This document shows, one piece after another, positions 33,264-41,383 of a DNA stretch of 57,641 nucleotides (positions are counted from its first letter, which is position 1; each line of letters opens with the position of its first letter). The notes under the pieces are model-generated. The model was not told the DNA's origin, made no database searches, and saw only the letters and a program-made list of their open reading frames with translations. The DNA is from M55B177 sp034722275. GTDB lineage: Bacteria; Chloroflexota; Dehalococcoidia; GIF9; AB-539-J10. Position numbers and translations under genes: made by a program. The stretch lies in NCBI GenBank assembly GCA_034722275.1, contig JAYENW010000028.1, positions 1-57,641 on the forward strand. The letters run 5' to 3'.

Positions 33264-34086
33264 AAATATCTATGCTCCTGATTTGGCAGTAATTAATAAG
33301 GTCAGAGATGAAGCCGAAGGAATAAAAACATTCACCCTGGAGTTTGAAGATGGCAAACTTAAAGAATCCTTTGATTATTGCCCAGGACAATTCATAGAAC
33401 TCACGATAGTTGGTGTGGGAGAAGCTCCCATTTCTATTACATCGTCACCAGTAAATAAGGGCTACCTAGAGTTGAGTGTCGCTGCGGTGGGTAAGCTCAC
33501 TAGAGCATTACATCTCAAGAAAGCAGGAGAATTCGTTGGACTCAGAGGGCCTTATGGTAATGGCTTTGCTTTTGAGAAGATAAAAGGTAAGAGTGTTTTA
33601 TTTGTGGGTGGTGGCATAGGACTTGCTCCTCTTCGTTCTCTTATCAACCAGCTCTTTGCCTATAGAGATAATTTTGGCAAGATAGATATACTTTATGGAG
33701 CAAGGACACCAGGGTTGCTTTGTTTTATGGATGACATCGAAAAATGGGGGAAGCTGAAAAATAGTGAAGTTCTACTTAGTGTTGATGTCCCCGATGATAA
33801 GTGGCAGGATAACGTAGGAGTAGTAGGCTCATTATTACCCAAAATCGAGCTTGCTATAGAAAACACTGTAGCCTTTGTTTGTGGCCCTCCCATCATGATT
33901 CATTTTGTTATTCTAGATCTTCTCAAAATGGGGTTTGGGGAAGAGCAGATTATTACCACTATGGAAAGAAGGATGGAATGTGGTTTGGGGAAGTGTGGCC
34001 ACTGCAATATTGGGAAGAGTTATGTGTGCTTGGACGGGCCAGTCTTTTCTTATCAACAGTTAAAAGAGTTGGGAGAAAATATCTGA
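33256..34086 (+). CDS. HydG/AsrB-like FAD/NAD(P)-binding subunit with 2Fe-2S motif
   Basis: 276 residues of the ferredoxin-NADP reductase-like family: FAD domain at about 10-100 (YCPGQFIELTIVG, PISITSSPV, GLRGPYGNGF), NAD(P) domain (VLFVGGGIGLAPLRSLI), and a C-terminal [2Fe-2S] motif CGLGKCGHCNIGKSYVC as in sulfhydrogenase gamma and dihydroorotate dehydrogenase electron-transfer subunits. With the HydB-like gene it forms a diaphorase pair that would link FdhA to NAD(P). It starts inside the end of the previous gene, so the two are translationally coupled. Confidence 0.85.
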   Translation: MNKNIYAPDLAVINKVRDEAEGIKTFTLEFEDGKLKESFDYCPGQFIELTIVGVGEAPISITSSPVNKGYLELSVAAVGKLTRALHLKKAGEFVGLRGPYGNGFAFEKIKGKSVLFVGGGIGLAPLRSLINQLFAYRDNFGKIDILYGARTPGLLCFMDDIEKWGKLKNSEVLLSVDVPDDKWQDNVGVVGSLLPKIELAIENTVAFVCGPPIMIHFVILDLLKMGFGEEQIITTMERRMECGLGKCGHCNIGKSYVCLDGPVFSYQQLKELGENI

Positions 34087-34393
34087 TCTGCCTGGCTTTA
34101 TTTACCCCACGTCACTCTACTTATTAAGTAGTGTTTTGAGATAAAGCTTGCCGGAGTTTGCTAAGCTCTTATCCAGAAATGCCCTCTCATAACTCTTGGT
34201 GTATATTCTTAGGGATGATATTATTGGTCAAAGGTAAGGTTTTGATATTGCTAAGAGCAGCAGTTGTAGTTTTTTCCGCTCAGTGCTATGGTGATGAGTA
34301 TTAGGTGGAGTGTAGAAAAACCAGGACATGGTTATAGATACCAAAAGAGAAGTAAAATACCCCAAATTATAAACTGTAACAAAGGAAATTCGA
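34087..34393. other. Intergenic region before acpS
   Basis: About 300 bases without a credible coding frame. A promoter candidate TTGGTG (34196-34201) and TATTAT (34219-34224), spacing 17, would start near 34231 and serve acpS-comM. No terminator hairpin is evident after the formate operon. Confidence 0.4.
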
Positions 34394-34753
34394 GTGATTT
34401 CTGTTGGTGTTGATATGGTAGAGATAGAGCGCGTTGAATCAGCGGTTAAGCGATGGCGAGGACGCTTTTTGAATCGAATTTATACTGAAGCGGAACTCAA
34501 AATATGTGGGAATAGCATTTCATCTTTGGCTACTCGCTTTGCTGCCAAGGAAGCAATGATGAAAGTATTAGGCACTGGAGCTAAAGGTGTCAATTGGCAA
34601 GAGATTGAAATCTTAGCTGATGATGCCGACAAGCCAATTATCAACCTCTATGGCAAAGCTGCAAACAAAGCTCACGACCTAAATCTAAGTGAATTTTCTG
34701 TAAGCCTTTGTGACACTAGGCAGTACGCCATTGCCACAGCTATAGGTGCATAG
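34394..34753 (+). CDS. acpS: Holo-[acyl-carrier-protein] synthase
   Basis: Transfers 4'-phosphopantetheine from CoA to acyl carrier protein, activating fatty-acid synthesis. 119 residues, the usual length, with the Mg-binding Asp in ISVGVDMVEIERVE and Glu in RFAAKEAMMKVLG. The start is GTG with AAAGGA eight bases before it. It precedes comM by 36 bases. Confidence 0.93.
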   Translation: MISVGVDMVEIERVESAVKRWRGRFLNRIYTEAELKICGNSISSLATRFAAKEAMMKVLGTGAKGVNWQEIEILADDADKPIINLYGKAANKAHDLNLSEFSVSLCDTRQYAIATAIGA

Positions 34754-34789
34754 CCAGCAAAGGTTTTCCTTGCTATAATTGGCAATAAT

Positions 34790-36310
34790 ATGCTAGCCAA
34801 GGTGACAAGCTGTGCTGTTGTTGGGTTGGAAGGGGCTATAGTGGAGGTGGAAGTGGATATCTCGCCAGGTTTGCCTTCTTTCACTATCGTGGGTTTGCCT
34901 GATAAAGCAGTGCAAGAGGCCAGGGAGCGCGTCAGGTCAGCTATAAGAAACTCCAGTTATAAATTCCCCAACAGACGCATCACTGTTAATTTAGCACCAG
35001 CAGACCTGAAAAAAGAGGGCCCGGCTTATGACTTACCTATAGCCATAGGCATTTTAGTCAGTTCAGAGCAGTTACATGCCAATTTCTCGGGTAGTATCTT
35101 CCTTGGGGAGCTTTCTCTGGATGGCAAGTTGCGTCATACACACGGTATGCTGCCCATGGTATCTTTAGCAAAAGATAAGGGCATGTCTGCGGTATTTGTA
35201 CCTTGGGACGATGCCAAAGAGGCGTCTTTGATAGATGGTATACGCATATTCCCTGTAGAATCGTTAGCTCAATTGGTTGCTCATCTTGAAGGTGAAATAG
35301 GCATTCCAGAGTATCATGGTGATATAGACTGGCAGCAAGAAGTTCATCCTGATTACCTTTTTGAACTTGCTTATATCAAAGGTCAGGAACATGCTAAAAG
35401 AGCTTTGGAGATAGCAGCGGCGGGAAGGCACAACATCCTCATGATAGGACCGCCAGGGAGTGGTAAGACCATGCTAGCCCGCTCTTTACCAGCGGTACTT
35501 TCTCCTTTAACTATGGAGGAGGCTATCGAGGTAACCAAAATTTATAGCGTTAGCGGACTTCTGCCTCAAGACACTCCTCTCATTGTAGAGCGTCCTTTCC
35601 GCTCTCCGCACTATACTATCTCTCATGCTGGCTTGGTAGGAGGTGGGCAATGGCCGCGGCCTGGAGAGATAAGTTTGAGCCATCGCGGGGTGCTTTTCCT
35701 AGATGAGTTCCCTGAGTTTGCACATACTGCGCTGGAGTCATTGCGCCAGCCGATGGAAGACAGAACAGTCACTATCAGCCGTGTTCATGGCAGTGTGACT
35801 TTTCCTGCTGATTTCATGCTGGTAGCAGCTATGAATCCTTGTCCTTGTGGCTATTATGGTGACCCTTTCAAGGAATGCAAATGTTCTGTGGGAGAGATTT
35901 CTCGCTACCATAAAAGACTGAGTGGGCCATTACTAGATCGCATAGATATCTTTGTTGATGTTCCCCACGTTGATTATGAGAAGCTCACTGAAGATAAAAC
36001 AGGGGAAATATCTGAAAAGATAAGAGCCAGAGTTCAAACAGTTCAGAAAATACAGCTAGAGCGCTTTAAAGAGACGAAACTGACTTGTAATGCTGCTATG
36101 ACACCTAAAGAGATAAAAGAATTTTGTGACTTAGAAGCAACAGCACAAAGTTTGCTCCGCACTGCCATGAAACAACTTCACCTCACCGCCCGTGCTTTCC
36201 ATCGTGTTCTTAAACTTTCCCGTACTATTGCTGACCTTGACGGTAGTGAAGTTATAAAAGCTTATCATGTAGCTGAGGCTTTACAGTATCGCCATAAAGA
36301 GATTATCTGA
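34790..36310 (+). CDS. comM: YifB/ComM-family Mg-chelatase-like AAA+ ATPase
   Basis: 506 residues: an N-terminal Lon-protease-like domain (about 1-170; GLPSFTIVGLPDKAVQEARE, NLAPADLKKEGPAYDLPIA) and an AAA+ module with Walker A GPPGSGKTMLARS (about 222-234) and Walker B GVLFLDEFPEF, then a C-terminal Mg-chelatase-type domain containing CPCGYYGDP. ComM is a hexameric helicase aiding integration of transformed DNA in competent bacteria. Whether this organism is competent is unknown. Full length. Confidence 0.93.
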   Translation: MLAKVTSCAVVGLEGAIVEVEVDISPGLPSFTIVGLPDKAVQEARERVRSAIRNSSYKFPNRRITVNLAPADLKKEGPAYDLPIAIGILVSSEQLHANFSGSIFLGELSLDGKLRHTHGMLPMVSLAKDKGMSAVFVPWDDAKEASLIDGIRIFPVESLAQLVAHLEGEIGIPEYHGDIDWQQEVHPDYLFELAYIKGQEHAKRALEIAAAGRHNILMIGPPGSGKTMLARSLPAVLSPLTMEEAIEVTKIYSVSGLLPQDTPLIVERPFRSPHYTISHAGLVGGGQWPRPGEISLSHRGVLFLDEFPEFAHTALESLRQPMEDRTVTISRVHGSVTFPADFMLVAAMNPCPCGYYGDPFKECKCSVGEISRYHKRLSGPLLDRIDIFVDVPHVDYEKLTEDKTGEISEKIRARVQTVQKIQLERFKETKLTCNAAMTPKEIKEFCDLEATAQSLLRTAMKQLHLTARAFHRVLKLSRTIADLDGSEVIKAYHVAEALQYRHKEII

Positions 36311-36313
36311 ATG

Positions 36314-36574
36314 TCAATACCAGGCTAACCAGAGCACACCACCGGCGATCATTAATAGAACACCAAGAATAAGAGAAATCCTGCCACCTATCTGCCAGGC
36401 GCTTAGCCAGGGCTGCTGTGGTTCATGGGTGATATATTCCTTAATATCTTTTCGAGTCAGGATGGAATCATAATACTTTTTCCTTTCTCGTCTGTTAAAG
36501 AATATCGAGGCGATACCAAAAAAGGTAAAAAAAACTCCTAGCCATAAGATAGCCTGACAGCTAGCAAGTGTCAT
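36314..36574 (-). CDS. Small two-helix membrane protein downstream of rplL
   Basis: 86 residues with hydrophobic helices at about 8-25 and 62-84, joined by a charged cytosolic loop (FNRRERKKYYDSILTRKDIK). Its ATG follows the rplL TAA after one base and lacks an SD of its own, so expression depends on rplL translation. It ends four bases from the convergent comM stop. I do not recognise a family; the coding call rests on tight coupling and membrane-protein composition. Confidence 0.6.
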   Translation of the reverse strand: MTLASCQAILWLGVFFTFFGIASIFFNRRERKKYYDSILTRKDIKEYITHEPQQPWLSAWQIGGRISLILGVLLMIAGGVLWLAWY

Positions 36575-36575
36575 T

Positions 36576-37043
36576 TTAACTAAGCTCTACTGTTGCTCCT
36601 GCAGCTTCTAACTTTTCTTTTACCGTCGCTGCTTCTTCTTTGGTGATACTCTCTTTTAATGTTTGTGGTGCAGATTCTACTAGATCTTTAGCCTGCTTCA
36701 GTCCTAAAGCAGTTAGTTCTCTTACTGCTTTGATAACCTCTATCTTCTTTTCACCCACGCTCTTGAGAATAACATTAAACTCTGTCTTTTCTTCTGCTGC
36801 AGATGCTTCACTTGGCTGACTGGGAGCTGTTGCAGGTGCTGCCGCCATAGCCAATGGAGCAGCGCTAACCCCAAATTCATCCTGTAAAGCTTTGACCAAA
36901 TCAGCCAAATCCACTACCGTCATATCCTTAACGGCAGCAATGATGTCTTCTTTGGTTACCCCTTTACTTTTTTTTGTTTTCTTCGTCTCTGAAGTTTCTT
37001 TTACTCTCACCTTTTCTTTGATTTCTGATTCTTCTGTTGCCAA
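36576..37043 (-). CDS. rplL: 50S ribosomal protein L7/L12 with N-terminal extension
   Basis: Stalk protein that recruits translation factors. 155 residues against a usual 120-130. The extra 28 or so are a charged, Lys/Glu-rich leader (KKTKKSKG) before the normal TKEDIIAAVKDMTVVDLADL. An Ala/Pro hinge follows, then the C-terminal domain with EKTEFNVILKSVGEKKIEVI and GLKQAKDLVESAP. The TTG start is fixed by an AAGGAGG SD five bases upstream, and no start codon exists at the canonical N-terminus, so the extension looks genuine. Confidence 0.95.
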   Translation of the reverse strand: MATEESEIKEKVRVKETSETKKTKKSKGVTKEDIIAAVKDMTVVDLADLVKALQDEFGVSAAPLAMAAAPATAPSQPSEASAAEEKTEFNVILKSVGEKKIEVIKAVRELTALGLKQAKDLVESAPQTLKESITKEEAATVKEKLEAAGATVELS

Positions 37044-37053
37044 AGTTACCTCC

Positions 37054-37578
37054 TTACTTTTCGCTGAGTTTTTGTTTTCTGTTTTCCAGTACAGCTATCA
37101 ATCCTAGCAAAGGAAAATTAAGAACATCGCGCAAACCGATTATAGCGGATTGTAGATAAGTTATCAGCTGCGATATAAGAACTTCCTTAGATGGTAAATT
37201 AGCTAAGCTTATTACTTCTTCTGCTGTAAGTATCTTTTCCCTCAAAAGGCCTCCCTTGATCTTAAGAGATAATTCTTTGCTTTTGATGCACTGGTCTAAA
37301 GCTTTAACCAAGTTAACTATATCACCATAACTGAAAGCTAAGGCTGTGGGGCCATCAATCATATCTAACATATGCTCCCTACCTGCTTTATTGATAGCGA
37401 TACGAGCTAAAGTGTTTTTGATCACGTGATATCCGCTCCCTGTTTCCGTCAAAGCATGGCGCAATGTGTTCATCTGCTTAGCAGTCAACCCTTGATAATT
37501 AGTGGCAATAACGATTTCGCTACGAGACAATTCGTCGGTCAATTTATTGATTATTTCCATCTTCTTTTTCTTTAACAT
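37054..37578 (-). CDS. rplJ: 50S ribosomal protein L10
   Basis: Base of the L7/L12 stalk. 174 residues from ATG 37576-37578 (MLKKKKMEIINKLTDEL), preceded by AAAGGTGA; a longer frame to 37620 would run into the attenuator stem. Motifs VIATNYQGLTAKQMNTLRH and NTLARIAINKAG are typical, and the C-terminal helix that binds L7/L12 is present. It ends 10 bases before rplL. An attenuator-like leader lies upstream. Confidence 0.95.
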   Translation of the reverse strand: MLKKKKMEIINKLTDELSRSEIVIATNYQGLTAKQMNTLRHALTETGSGYHVIKNTLARIAINKAGREHMLDMIDGPTALAFSYGDIVNLVKALDQCIKSKELSLKIKGGLLREKILTAEEVISLANLPSKEVLISQLITYLQSAIIGLRDVLNFPLLGLIAVLENRKQKLSEK

Positions 37579-37589
37579 CTCAGCATCAC

Positions 37590-37690
37590 CTTTTAAATAA
37601 AAATTCCTGTGTGATGACACAGGAACTCACTCTCATGTCTCAGCAGGGGAAATTAAGCCCTCTAGAGCACCTACCGTCATCGACACCTAT
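37590..37690 (-). promoter_or_regulatory. Probable ribosomal protein L10 leader
   Basis: The 137 bases between rplA and rplJ hold a structured region expected for the L10(L12) autoregulatory leader, with the bulge-type sequence CCTGCTGAGA followed by a terminator hairpin just before the rplJ SD. In bacteria such leaders let L10-L12 repress their own operon. The assignment rests on position and architecture; the fold was not computed. Confidence 0.55.
37604..37625 (-). terminator. Intrinsic terminator/attenuator ahead of rplJ
   Basis: A perfect 9-bp stem TTCCTGTGT/ACACAGGAA with a 4-base loop, followed on the minus strand by TTTTTATTT. It ends about 16 bases before the rplJ SD, so it would act as an attenuator controlling rplJ-rplL. 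Confidence 0.75.
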
Positions 37691-37757
37691 TTATTTTAAA
37701 TCTATACTCTATTAAAGTTAAACTTTAAATTGCTCCTTTTAAGTTTCAACAAAAGTG

Positions 37758-38468
37758 TTATCCAGCTAAAGCTAATGCAGAGCCCAAATCTAATTTAAAT
37801 CCGGGACCCATGCTGGAAGATAGAGATACACTTTTGATATATTGTCCTTTAGCTCCGCTTGGTTTTGCTTTAACGATAGCTTCAATTACAGTTGTTAAAT
37901 TTTCCAAGAGCTTATTTTCATCGAAACTGAGCTTACCAATAGGTAGATGGATAATGCCGGTTCTATCCAAGCGGAATTCAACTCTGCCCTTACGCGCCTC
38001 GTTTATAGCTCGAGGCAGGTCTTGTGGCATCACTACTGTGCCAGATTTGGGGTTGGGCATCAATCCTCGCCGTCCTAAGATGCGCCCCAGCTTAGCTACC
38101 TTCGGCATTATATCGGGAGTGGCTAAAGCTATATCAAAATCTAACCACCCACCCTCAATTTGTTTAGCAAGTTCATCTGCTCCAACATGGTCAGCGCCTG
38201 CCTCTTGAGCGACTTTTGCTGGTTCACCTTGGGTGAAGACAAGTATTTTTGTCTTTTTGCCTAGACCATGAGGCAATGTAACTACACCCCTAACTTGCTG
38301 GTCAGCGCTGCGTGGGTCAACTCCCATCCTCAAATGGAGCTCAATACTCTCGTCAAATTTGGCATAAGCTGCCTCTTTAATTAACTCGATAGCTTCCTGG
38401 GCTGAATAGGTTTTTACCTTATCCCTGAGCTTGACAGCCTCTTGGTACTTCTTTCCATATTGAGACAT
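37758..38468 (-). CDS. rplA: 50S ribosomal protein L1
   Basis: L1-stalk protein. 236 residues with the standard two-domain layout. Signatures include RGVVTLPHGLGKKTKILVF, LGRILGRRGLMPNPKSGTV and GQYIKSVSLSSSMGPG. It starts directly against the rplK stop. The 137-base gap after it contains the rplJ leader. Confidence 0.97.
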   Translation of the reverse strand: MSQYGKKYQEAVKLRDKVKTYSAQEAIELIKEAAYAKFDESIELHLRMGVDPRSADQQVRGVVTLPHGLGKKTKILVFTQGEPAKVAQEAGADHVGADELAKQIEGGWLDFDIALATPDIMPKVAKLGRILGRRGLMPNPKSGTVVMPQDLPRAINEARKGRVEFRLDRTGIIHLPIGKLSFDENKLLENLTTVIEAIVKAKPSGAKGQYIKSVSLSSSMGPGFKLDLGSALALAG

Positions 38469-38891
38469 TTATTCTATTTCTACTCCCATGCTGCGAGCAG
38501 TACCCATGACAATCTTTGCTGCTTTCTCTATATCATCGGTGTTTAAATCTGGCATTTTGTTTTGAGCTACCTCATAAATCTTGTCTCTGCTGAGCTTCCC
38601 TATTTTACCAGTTCCAGCATTGCCACTGCCCTTTTCCAGTTTCAGAGCGTGCTTCAATAAATTGGAAACTGGTGGCTTCTTGGTCACCAGGCTAAAGGTG
38701 CGATCCATATATATTGTTATCTCAACAGGAATGATGAACCCCTCTTGAGAAGCTGTTCTTTCATTATATTCTTTACAAAAAGCCATAATATTCACACCAT
38801 GCTGCCCTAGGGCAGGTCCCACGGGTGGTGCTGGCGTGGCCTTACCTGCCGGTATCTGCAATTTAACTAGTGCCTGAACTTTCTTTGCCAT
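38469..38891 (-). CDS. rplK: 50S ribosomal protein L11
   Basis: GTPase-centre protein; 140 residues. Typical sequences KLQIPAGKATPAPPVGPALG, MAFCKEYNERT and a C-terminal rRNA-binding domain with IKTVMGTARSMGVE-like text (here AAKIVMGTARSMGVEIE). It follows nusG by 13 bases, in the canonical nusG-rplK-rplA order. Confidence 0.97.
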   Translation of the reverse strand: MAKKVQALVKLQIPAGKATPAPPVGPALGQHGVNIMAFCKEYNERTASQEGFIIPVEITIYMDRTFSLVTKKPPVSNLLKHALKLEKGSGNAGTGKIGKLSRDKIYEVAQNKMPDLNTDDIEKAAKIVMGTARSMGVEIE

Positions 38892-38904
38892 ATCACCAAG
38901 CAGA

Positions 38905-39435
38905 TTATATCTTTTCTACCCCTAAAAGGTCTAATTCCACAGGAGTCTCACGGCCAAAAAGTGAAAGCAATACCTTGACCTTGCCCTTATCCAAGTTGAT
39001 TTGATCCACCTTTCCGATAAAATCAACAAATGGCCCGCTTGTTACGCGCACGCTATCCCCTTCATTGAAAACCACCTTGACTTCTGAAGGAGCCTCTTCC
39101 ATACGTTCCATTATGGTATCCACCTCTTCCTTAGCCATAGGAAGTGGCTTGACGCCAGCACTTACAAATCCAATAACACTGGAAGTATTACGTACTATGT
39201 TATAGCTGTGTTCGTCTAAGTCCATATTAACCATAATATAGCCAGGGAAAGCCTTTTTATTTAAAGTGCGGCGTTTTCCTCCCTTGACTTCAATTTCCTT
39301 GGTCGTTGGCACTACTACCTGGAATATTTTGTCAGTAGCATCCATGTACTTGATACGCTGGTCCAAGTTCCTCCGGGCTTGCTCTTCTCGTCCCGAAGAG
39401 ACATATAATAAGTACCACTCCCCTTGAAATGTCAT
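38905..39435 (-). CDS. nusG: Transcription termination/antitermination protein NusG
   Basis: Binds RNA polymerase, and couples it to Rho or the ribosome. 176 residues: an N-terminal NGN domain (WYLLYVSSGREEQARRNL, KKAFPGYIMVNMDLDEHSY) and a C-terminal KOW domain (GDSVRVTSGPFVDFIGKVDQ). It begins one base after secE. Confidence 0.96.
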   Translation of the reverse strand: MTFQGEWYLLYVSSGREEQARRNLDQRIKYMDATDKIFQVVVPTTKEIEVKGGKRRTLNKKAFPGYIMVNMDLDEHSYNIVRNTSSVIGFVSAGVKPLPMAKEEVDTIMERMEEAPSEVKVVFNEGDSVRVTSGPFVDFIGKVDQINLDKGKVKVLLSLFGRETPVELDLLGVEKI

Positions 39436-39436
39436 A

Positions 39437-39679
39437 TTAGCCGCCTAGAAATACATTAGTAAAAAGTTTGGTGAAGCCAAAGTCTAAGCCGCCTAAAATA
39501 GCTCCCACGATAATACACACTGCTAGCACTAGCAAACTTAACCTCAAAGCCTCCTGTCTTGTGGGCCAATGCGCCTTCTTTAATTCTCCTATTGCGTCAC
39601 TGAGAAAGCGGAATTTCGGCTTCTTAGCTTTTTTGGTAGCTAATTTGATATCTCTGGTTTTTCGAGAATGGCTGGCCAT
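39437..39679 (-). CDS. secE: Preprotein translocase subunit SecE
   Basis: Essential small subunit of SecYEG. 80 residues with a basic N-terminus, the conserved amphipathic stretch IGELKKAHWPTRQEALRLS and one transmembrane helix (about 48-67; LLVLAVCIIVGAILGGLDFG). It lies in the rpmG-secE-nusG order and is separated from rpmG by three bases. Confidence 0.95.
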   Translation of the reverse strand: MASHSRKTRDIKLATKKAKKPKFRFLSDAIGELKKAHWPTRQEALRLSLLVLAVCIIVGAILGGLDFGFTKLFTNVFLGG

Positions 39680-39682
39680 AAG

Positions 39683-39853
39683 CTATTTTGTCTCTCGATG
39701 CAGGGTATGAACACGACAACGGGGACAATACTTTTTCAATTCTATTCGCTGGGCATCACTTTTTCTGTTCTTCGTCGTCGTGTACGTTCTTTCCTTGCAC
39801 TGGCTGCAGGCCAATTGGATAATTACACGGGACTCGCCTCTTTTTTTAGCCAT
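39683..39853 (-). CDS. rpmG: 50S ribosomal protein L33 (zinc-ribbon type)
   Basis: 56 residues on the minus strand between tuf and secE, beginning MAKKRGESRVIIQLA. The two CxxC pairs (CSQC at about 16-19, CPRC at about 43-46) define the zinc-binding form of L33. The sequence TYTTTKNRKSDAQRIELKKY is typical. The start lies two bases after the tuf stop. Confidence 0.93.
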   Translation of the reverse strand: MAKKRGESRVIIQLACSQCKERTYTTTKNRKSDAQRIELKKYCPRCRVHTLHRETK

Positions 39854-39855
39854 AC

Positions 39856-41058
39856 CTAATTGGTAATCTTGCTGATTACACCAGCGCCCACTGTTTTACC
39901 GCCTTCCCTGATAGCAAAACGCAATCCTTCTTCCATGGCTACAGGGGCAATGGTCTTGATCTTCATATGAGTCAGACTATCACCAGGCATGGCCATCTCT
40001 ATGCTTTCAGGGAGAATTATTTCACCAGTAATATCCATAGTCCTGATGTAGAACTGAGGCTTGTAGCCTGTGAAGAACGGAGTATGCCTTCCTCCTTCAT
40101 TTTTGGTCAAGATATACACTTCTGCTTCGGCTTCAGTGTGAGGTTTAACAGTGCCTGGCGCTGCTATAACTTGACCTCTTTCTATTTCGTCTCGATCTAT
40201 ACCACGCAGTAACACTCCAATAGCATCACCAGGCTCTGCCTCGCCTACAGATTTATGGAACATCTCAACGCTGATTGCCACCGTTTTTCTGGTTTTTCCC
40301 AATCCCACAATCTCTATTTCCTCTCCAGCCTTAAGCACACCGCGCTCTACTCTTCCGGTGGGTACTGTACCGCGCCCTTTAATACTGAACACATCTTCTA
40401 CTGGCATTAAGAAAGGCTTATCCTTATCTCTTTTAGGCATGGGGATGTATTCATCAATAGCATCAATTAACTTCCATACGGGACCACACCACTGACATTC
40501 CCTTTTGCCACAACCGCACTCTAGAGATTTCAGAGCACTTACTCGGATGATGGGGGTTTCGTCACCAGGGAAATTATATTTTTTGAGTAAATCTCTGACC
40601 TCCATCTCTACTAGGTCTAATAACTCGGGGTCGTCCATCAAATCAACTTTATTGAGAGCCACTATTATACGTGGAACTTCTACCTGCCGTGCCAGCAAGA
40701 TGTGCTCCCTGGTTTGTGGCATAGGACCATCATCGGCAGCAACCACCAAGATAGCACCATCCATCTGAGCTGCTCCAGTTATCATGTTCTTAATATAATC
40801 AGCGTGCCCGGGGCAATCGACATGACAATAATGGCGACTTTCAGTCTCATACTCAATATGAGAGATGGCGATTGTTAGCCCCCGTGCTTTTTCCTCAGGA
40901 GCATTATCAATGGAATCGAAAGGGCAGAACTGCGTACCACCCGTTTTGGATAACACCTGAGTCATGGCTGCAGTCAGCGTTGTCTTGCCATGATCTACAT
41001 GTCCTATAGTACCCACATTGACGTGTGGTTTAATCCGTTCATAAATTTTCTTTGCCAT
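39856..41058 (-). CDS. tuf: Elongation factor Tu
   Basis: GTPase delivering aminoacyl-tRNA to the ribosome. 400 residues with G1 GHVDHGKT, switch-II DCPGHADYIKNM, NKVD and SALK. Domain 2 starts about residue 215 (KPFLMPVEDVFSIKGRGTVP). After SALKSLE there is a cysteine-rich stretch, CGCGKRECQWC (Cys181, 183, 188, 191), where E. coli EF-Tu has an acidic helix without cysteine. A GGAGG SD lies eight bases before the ATG. Co-transcribed with the three upstream tRNAs. Confidence 0.96.
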   Translation of the reverse strand: MAKKIYERIKPHVNVGTIGHVDHGKTTLTAAMTQVLSKTGGTQFCPFDSIDNAPEEKARGLTIAISHIEYETESRHYCHVDCPGHADYIKNMITGAAQMDGAILVVAADDGPMPQTREHILLARQVEVPRIIVALNKVDLMDDPELLDLVEMEVRDLLKKYNFPGDETPIIRVSALKSLECGCGKRECQWCGPVWKLIDAIDEYIPMPKRDKDKPFLMPVEDVFSIKGRGTVPTGRVERGVLKAGEEIEIVGLGKTRKTVAISVEMFHKSVGEAEPGDAIGVLLRGIDRDEIERGQVIAAPGTVKPHTEAEAEVYILTKNEGGRHTPFFTGYKPQFYIRTMDITGEIILPESIEMAMPGDSLTHMKIKTIAPVAMEEGLRFAIREGGKTVGAGVISKITN

Positions 41059-41080
41059 TTTATAACCTCCTTTATTTCAA

Positions 41081-41153
41081 AGCCCACAACCAGATTCGAA
41101 CTGGTGACCCCGTTCTTACCAAGAACGTGCTCTACCACCTGAGCTATGTGGGC
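41081..41153 (-). tRNA. tRNA-Thr (anticodon GGT)
   Basis: Acceptor GCCCACA/TGTGGGC, anticodon stem CGTTC/GAACG with loop TTGGTAA, and T-loop GTTCGAATC. CCA is not encoded. It lies 23 bases before the tuf start. Confidence 0.95.
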
Positions 41154-41169
41154 ATATTCTACTAAATAA

Positions 41170-41253
41170 TGGAGGGGGTAGGATTCGAACCCACGAAGCC
41201 ACAAAGGCGGCAGATTTACAGTCTGCTCCGATTAACCACTCCGGCACCCCTCC
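41170..41253 (-). tRNA. tRNA-Tyr (anticodon GTA)
   Basis: 84 bases with the long variable arm of a class-II tRNA. Acceptor GGAGGGG/CCCCTCC, anticodon stem GCAGA/TCTGC with loop CTGTAAA. CCA is not encoded. Confidence 0.95.
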
Positions 41254-41296
41254 TACTGTATCAAAGTTTAACACAAGGTATTTAAAAAATCTAATT

Positions 41297-41368
41297 AGCC
41301 CGAGAGGGGATTCGAACCTCCAACCTACCGATTACAAGTCGGTTGCGCTACCATTGCGCCACTCGGGC
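41297..41368 (-). tRNA. tRNA-Thr (anticodon TGT)
   Basis: Acceptor GCCCGAG/CTCGGGC, anticodon stem ACCGA/TCGGT with loop CTTGTAA. First gene of the tRNA-tuf transcription unit; CCA is not encoded. Confidence 0.95.
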
Positions 41369-41383
41369 AGACTCTAAGCCGAT

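Noticed and set aside
39668..39859. Plus-strand frame opposite rpmG
   Set aside because: The minus strand encodes a recognisable L33 with both CxxC pairs at the same place.
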